A stretch of DNA of 64,000 nt from NCBI GenBank assembly GCA_022315425.1, contig JAIUPT010000033.1, positions 1,426,001-1,490,000 of the forward strand, given 5' to 3'. Shown piece by piece: positions 58,112 to 64,000 of the stretch. Numbering within the stretch: position 1 is the stretch's first letter; each line of letters starts with the position of its first letter. The DNA comes from Pseudevernia furfuracea (Eukaryota; Ascomycota; Lecanoromycetes; Lecanorales; Parmeliaceae). Position numbers and translations under genes: made by a program. Under the pieces are notes generated by a model. That model was not told the DNA's origin, did not search any database, and was given only the letters and a program-made list of their open reading frames with translations.

Positions 58112-58902
58112 TCACTTACTCGACTCCGAGTTCATCTGAAGATACATGTATGCTCCGAATGCAGCGATACCTCCCACCAGCACGAGCGCGTAGATACCAA
58201 CGCCCATGCCTGCACTTTCTGACTTGCTTGCTGTGCTGGTTGATGCTGCTGGGGTAGCCGCAGCGGAGGGGGCCGGGTCGCCTGGCTGCAAGGGTGAACC
58301 ACGTCAGCGAAGCCATTGTTGACCACGGTAGATTGATGAAGCAATGGCTGGGTCAAGCCTAAGAAGGGCATTGAACGTGGAGAGCCCAAGCACAGCGAGG
58401 GAAGCCCAACTCCTGGATGTGAGAGCAACGCACCATTCTCTTCAAATCTCCTACAAGTAAGCTTTCCAGTATTTCTCTCGCCTCATCACTGTGTCCCACA
58501 TCCTCGAAGGCTTCCGTTGCGTCCTGGCCGCCCACATCAAGGAGTACTTCCTCTCCCCCACTGTCACAGCTTATCAGCCAACCTCCTCATCAATACACAC
58601 AGCAACAGGAGAGGCAGGGAGGCCTTAAGCGCCATCATCCTCAGCTGAAGAAAGTAGCTTCAGAGGCTGTTGATAGGGGCAGAGGCAGCCGAATGGCTAG
58701 GAATGAGAGGTGTAACACATACGGGTGCTCATCCACAAACTTTGTGGCATCGTAGACTTTATCGTGCACAACGACGTAGAGATCCTATCCAACCATCAGA
58801 CCCAATCAGCCCCCGAATTTGACCTCAGAACGAGGGACCACGAACCTTCTTCCCGCTGTGAGATTGTACGTCGGCGAACGTGAGCTCTTTGGTTTCTGAC
58901 AT
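58112..58902 (-). CDS. cyb5: Cytochrome b5
   Basis: ER tail-anchored electron carrier for desaturases, sterol enzymes and P450s. Four exons: 58902-58846, 58784-58723, 58560-58434 and 58285-58112; introns 61, 162 and 148 bp; 139 residues. The start MSETKELTFADVQSHSGKK joins DLYVVVHDKVYDATKFVDEH. The axial heme ligands are the His of HPGG (HPGGEEVLLDVGG, split by intron 2) and the His of FEDVGHSDEA. After LVGDLKRM a Pro/Ala/Ser/Thr linker leads to the tail anchor (GVGIYALVLVGGIAAFGAYM) and a short polar end. All junctions keep phase. Two introns are clearly longer than the window norm. Confidence 0.95.
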
Positions 58903-59456
58903 GGTGGACGCGTATGGTCGGCAGAAGGAGAGAGTTCAATGAACGGGTTGGGCCTGTGGTAGCAATGGTGAAGACAGGTACGGGTCGGTGAGATTTCGGT
59001 ACAACATTGGAACAGTACTCGATGTCGCGGAGTTATCAAGTCTTGGCATCGGTCGTCCTGATTAGGCAATCTGTGTTTCAAACTTATACAACACTTTACT
59101 GACATCAAGAACGTAAAGTAAAGTAAAGTAAAGATTCAATGCGGTTTTTACAAGGACGACATGCAGGAAGCTTTTGTGGGTTGCGTTTTAAGCTATCTAC
59201 GTAAGCTAACACGCTCATAGAGATCTCGAGCACACTAGTCGGGTCTCCGTGTTTGCATCAGTCAACTTTGGTACCGTATAATTTATGGATCCTGCAACAT
59301 TCCATAACCTTGACACCTCGTGTTATTAGAAGATGTGGTTGAGGTATACAGCATCCATTGTGTTCTTCCCTGTCTCTTCACTCCTCAATGCACGCAACTA
59401 GAATGAAGAATGAACTGCAATCACAGCTGCAAGATGATCAAATTTCCAGTCAGGTA
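58903..59456. other. Intergenic cyb5 / ufd4
   Basis: No gene. Short (GTAAA)n tract near 59113-59133. Confidence 0.4.
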
Positions 59457-62400
59457 TCATGAAAGATGAAATGCCCCTTGTCCTTCTTGTATAGCGGTCA
59501 GAAGCCGCTTCTTCAAGACATCGATGTTCGTGTAGTCTGGAAGCTTAACGTAATTGGCACAAGTCATCACCGAGATCAAGAAATCGTCAGATGTGTATGG
59601 TGGTTCGCTCGGCTTGCATACCACAGTAAACATGGGATTAAGGCTCTTGAAACCTATTCATCAAAGTCAGTGAAAATGGACAGCCGGGGTATAGGAGGGT
59701 GTACTGACCACCAATGGGTAGTTTGGGGCTGCCAGTGACGAATTGGAGAAAGTCCCGTCGTTGTGGCGCTGAGAGCTCACTCATAGTCTGTAGCAAGTTG
59801 CGGACGCTCTTGCTATCCATGTTGAAGCCGTGATCTGCCTTGATCGAATCAAGCAGTGTTTCGATACTCCAATCTTCTTCGACTCGTCCGAACAGCATAA
59901 CCAGTTCACTTGGTGTGAATGCTTTTAAAGCTGTGTAGGGGAAGACCTCCGAGAATCCCAATCTAAATTGATCCACCTGTCGTTGCACGCCGCTGCCGAG
60001 AGTCATGTCAATGACCTTCTCCACGTAAGAGGCAACATTTTCAAGAGTCACGGGCGTATTGCCACCATCTGGGATCAGCTCAATAGCTGGATACCCAGGG
60101 AGCGTGAAATCTAAACCGAGATCTTCAATGTGAGCTCCATTGATGACGACCTTGCGTTCGGCCTGTGCCTTCTGGGACGCCGACTTGTAAAACTTTCCAT
60201 CAATCTCTTTCTTAGCAACAGCGTATTGCTTCAAAAGCCTCAAGCTCTTCGCAAGATGGCTGTCCACGGTCTTTACAGCTCCTAGTGACAAAGGAACAGT
60301 GCTAGGCTGATCACCAATGCGGAAAAAGGTCGGATTAAGGGAGACGTCAATGATCCTAGAGTCGAGCATGGATCTCGCAATGAATTTGCCGAGCATCTTG
60401 AACACGTTAAGAATCTTCTTGCTAGCTTCGCTTTCTGCTTTCTCGGCATTCATAGGAGCGGGAAACATGCCTAGCTTTCCAAACGCGTATTCGTCGTTCT
60501 CGTTCGCATCGTTCTCTCTCCAAAGCTTGGTACTCTTTTTCGAAAACTCCTTCGATACTGTGGAGTAGAATTCGAGTGTCGGACCCAGACCAGTCCCGAC
60601 CTCTTCAAAGTATTCTACCTCGAGCACACTGGATGATCCACCGTAGAGCTCCATGACTTTCATTGCGGAGTCGAGCATCCTGCTTCTGGATATGCGAACT
60701 TTCTGTCGCTGCAGGCGTCCCATGAACGGACGATCATCACGATGTCGATCTCGTCGATTTTCTTCTGCCGACTGATTTTGCCATCTAGTCATCGAGCGTG
60801 CATACCCAAAAGACGTCGATTGGAGGAACAAGTGCCGGGTCTCGAAGGGGAAAAGGAATGGATAAAGTCGTGCAAGATCCTCACTCCAGCTTGGCAGACA
60901 ATTGCTTGCAACAATTAAGGGCTCTTCAAGCTGGCGATTGAGCTTCGCTGTCAACTTAGTGTTAACAAATTGAGCCACTGGTTCCGCTTTGACATTCATG
61001 CTTGATTTGCTATCATCCAGGACATCGTCCAAATTGGCATTCATTTCGTGGAGAATGTTCAGTAGCCGCAGAATTTTTGCTGTAGCTGGATGCTCATTCA
61101 AAGAAGGTGGCATTCCGGGATTCGCCGTAGAACTTGCCCCAGTGAGCAATTTCAGTGAGGTTGACTCTACTGGTGGAGGCCCTGGTACTCGCTTGAAATT
61201 CACGGTGTGAATGGCAGACCAGATGTTGCGCGGAGCAGAATCTGCGATTTCTAACTTATTGTTGAGGACCGCTCCATAAATAGTTGTCTCGTTGGGTAGC
61301 GATTGGCCGTTGATGCTGAACTCGATATGCCAATCCTGTGGCACTGCTTGAATTGCCGCTGCGTACGACATGGCGCGACCTGATGAAGAAGGATTGATCC
61401 CGGCAGCCAACAACTCCCGACTACGAGCAGAAGGGGGACCGTGTAATGATGCTACCGAACCTTGGGACGGAGTTGCGACCCGTGTCCCGTCTTCTTTTCG
61501 AGCCGTAACCTTCCCCGTCGAAGCTATTTCCATATTGACGGCAGTAGGTTCTGATGCCTGTTCGCCTTCTATGCCATCTTCTAGATCGTCAACGATAGCA
61601 TCTAATGCGCTGCTGTCGTCGATGTCATCTTCATCAGAGATCTGTCTCTCATCTGCACATTCCAGAGGACTCTGAACTCGTTCAGGAGCTGGAGCAGGCG
61701 CGTCTGGCGGGCTATGCACCTCGGGTTGATGCTTTCGGCTTGACCGACGTGCAGACGTTGGCTTGTCTTTCGCTGGGGTTGACTCTGGGGCGGCTGGTGC
61801 GTTCTTCGACTTGGGCCCTTTACGTGTCGCTCGAGCTGGTGTAACAGGGTCAGACGGTGTCGGATGAACCGGCAATTCCCCACTGGCTGTCCCGCCCCGC
61901 TCTGCTAGCCTATGATGAGGGTTAGGAATTCCAGCAGCAGCAGCGAAAGCGGCCAAAGCATTCGAAACTCCTTCACGATGTCTAGCGCTTCTCGGTCGAT
62001 CAGAGAGACTAATTCGCGGCCGTAGATAGTCATCTAAGGCCTTAAAAGTAGCAATGGCATGTATGGAGATCATGAGGTTCTTGTATGGCCTAGGCATCTC
62101 GGCATCGTCGTCAGCAGCCAAGAGCTTCAAGCGCAGCTGCTTTGACAGCATAGCAGCTGGACTGCTACGGTTATTGTCAAGTGCGTTGTGGTGCACAGTT
62201 ACTACTTCAAAATGTTCCGCACGGCTGAGTAGATCTTGAAGCTTGTGGACAAAGACGCTGAACGGCGTTGGTGGAGCGCTTTGAATTGTTGAGGCCTGAG
62301 TCGGTGCGGACATGAAAACTTCTAGGAACGTTGTTCTCGCCTTCGCGCTTACATCATCTGCAGAGCTGCTGAAGACATCTAAGAGGACACGAACAATCTC

Positions 62401-62745
62401 CGAGTGTAACAATTCGGAGCTCGTGATTGTTTCCAACGCGTCTCCTCGGAAGTGTGTGGATAGCTTCGTGAAGAGTTCTGCTCCGTCACATGTCTTGTCA
62501 ACCAAATAGCATTTCTCGATAGCGACAGCAAGATTCGTAAGCTCCTCCAAGATTGCGGATGCTCTGTCACGCATAGTCTTGCCTTTTGCAGTCTCGTGAA
62601 CCTCGAGAAACTTCTTGGCTCGAACAATGATAAGATCGTGATCACTGGCAACAGCGTGCATCGGGTAGTTCTGGCTTGACGAAGAAGAGTCAGATGGGGA
62701 TGGTGAAATGTCTTCATGGATCGCACGGGGTTCGTCATCATCATC

Positions 62746-62777
<32 letters not shown>

Positions 62778-64000
62778 CATCGTTAGCATCATCGTCCTCG
62801 TCATCTTCTGGGTGGTCACTGTCATCCTCAGAGGGCGCATCAGCTGCAGCCTTGTCGTTGAGCTGTTCTGCAGGAGCTTTCGAAACAGGAGGCTCCAGAC
62901 CTGTAGGCTGTGTGTCTGGATCTGCTCTGATAACTTTGGGCTTATGCTCGATCTTCGTCATGGTTTTGCTGGCAAGCTTGGAGACTTCAGCCATGACACC
63001 CTCGCGATAAAACTGGTAGCCATAAATTGAGGACAGCCGATTGAGAAGGAGATCTGAGGCTTTCAAAGCCGACGTCACTAATGAGGGGTGATCTTCCTGT
63101 GAGAGTATCGATGCAAGATAAGAAGCGTAAGGTACGGTGCGAAGAGCGTCTTCCAATATTGAGGAGTCTAAAGTTGACACCATCTTAAGCTGAGCCAATA
63201 ACACCTTCTGTCGGACAACAAGGTTGACAGTGCTCGAGTAGGCATCGGTGAGTGTAGGGAAAAGAACAATCGCGAAACGCTTCAATTCTTCCTTACAGCC
63301 TTTGAGCAGTTCGACTCGCTTGGAGTTGTGAGAGCTCCTAGAGGCGAGGTCGACGTGCGACATTGTTCCGTCAGCTACTAAGCCTGCGTCGTGTGATTCA
63401 TCTTGGAAAGAAAGACCCTCGGTCTGAACTTCAGGCAGTAGCTCACAGATGACATTGAGGGTCTCAGAAATTTGTTCCCGTGGACGATGGATCAAAGCTT
63501 GCATGATGAAAACACCGTCTATCTGGGAAGCCACATCCTCGAGACCGCTGGGTGGGGAAATTCCGGTCAAGATCTGGTACAGAGTGTCGACAATATCCAT
63601 CTCAAGAAGCTCTGCAGACAAGCGAGGGCTAGCGCGGGCGGTGATGGAGAGTACCCGCAAGAACTGAGTGTGAATGTTGGGCCCTATCAAGTTGGTGGTC
63701 CCGGGCTGCAGAAGTCGACGGATGGCTTTAAGTAAACCAATGCTCACAAGCTCCTCCAATTTATCTTGCTGATACTTGAAGCTCTCAACAACTCTTGAGA
63801 CACATATGGATCCTTGTTCAACCACCTTTTGATCACTGCTTGACAAGACAGTCAGCAATATGGGCATAACCTCTTTAATCACGGGGAACGAGTCTTGCGG
63901 AATATTCTTGCAGCAATTTGCAGCTGTCGTCACAGCGGTTCTCTGGGTGCTCGTGGCGAAGAAGTCGAGATAGGCCAAACACGCAGTAAGGCCCCCTTCA
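59457..64000 (-). CDS. ufd4: HECT E3 ubiquitin ligase Ufd4 (TRIP12-like), 5' end outside the window
   Basis: E3 ligase of the ubiquitin-fusion-degradation pathway, extending chains on N-terminal ubiquitin fusions. The frame is open to the window's right edge (GGLTACLAYLDFFATSTQRT), so the N-terminus is missing. In order: armadillo-like repeats (AANCCKNIPQDSFPVIKEVM; VVEQGSICVSRVVESF); a disordered linker with long poly-Asp runs (about 62735-62795 on the plus strand); Pro/Ser-rich linker; then the HECT domain (SVLEVEYFEEVGTGLGPTLE onward; LGMFPAPMN). A last intron (59708-59654, donor GTCAGT) joins KLPIGG to FKSLNPMFTVV; the final exon 59653-59457 carries the catalytic Cys in VMTCANYVKLPDYTN and ends with HLS. 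More than 1480 residues are present, as expected for this family. Confidence 0.94.

Noticed and set aside
57887..58222. Small ORFs overlapping the cyb5 3' end
   Set aside because: They are antisense or off-frame shadows of the reconstructed cytochrome b5 exons and its 3' UTR.

Overview
The window reads as a filamentous ascomycete (Pezizomycotina) chromosome segment. The evidence is the many 46-66 bp GT-AG introns, the filamentous-fungal regulators CreC and CreD, single-copy fungal housekeeping genes (gem1, slm1, zds1, hse1, scp160, ufd4), and typical fungal NLR-type ankyrin/TPR/NB-ARC genes. No tRNA, rRNA or CRISPR array was seen.

Region 1 (1-14.3 kb) is a graveyard of NLR-type genes around a broken tyrosine recombinase. 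It holds a minus-strand gene of about 23 near-identical ankyrin repeats running in frame into one TPR and then a large fungal-specific C-terminal region (795-5633; two stops inside one repeat). Next come a plus-strand NB-ARC-TPR remnant (6008-8289), a second NB-ARC scrap (8660-8865), a DUF3435-family tyrosine recombinase (8870-11049, minus; same family as Starship captains) carrying at least four Trp-to-TGA codons and a mutated splice donor, and a NACHT-ankyrin remnant (about 13.2-14.25 kb). A degraded large mobile element with NLR cargo is a reasonable, unproven reading.

Region 2 (15.4-46.3 kb) is dense conserved gene space: glyoxalase I, an unrecognised protein with an apparent 1-nt frameshift, the mitochondrial Rho GTPase gem1 divergent from creC, then creD directly downstream of creC (two carbon-catabolite-repression genes side by side), slm1 (TORC2/PI(4,5)P2 effector), zds1 (PP2A regulator), methionine sulfoxide reductase B, hse1 (ESCRT-0), a PAK/Ste20-type kinase, the KH-domain protein scp160 and a small unrecognised protein with a mitochondrial-like leader. 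I rebuilt the exon structure of the recognised multi-exon genes from splice sites and phase; the intact models come out as whole numbers of codons.

Region 3 (46.3-52.7 kb) is an AT-rich island with a 1.3 kb inverted-repeat element whose arms differ only by transitions. It is followed by three broken oxidative genes (P450, Baeyer-Villiger-type flavin monooxygenase, berberine-bridge-like FAD oxidase) that look like a dead metabolic cluster.

Region 4 (53.1-64 kb) returns to intact genes: an F-box protein, a mitochondrial iron alcohol dehydrogenase/hydroxyacid-oxoacid transhydrogenase, cytochrome b5, and the HECT ubiquitin ligase ufd4, which runs off the right edge.
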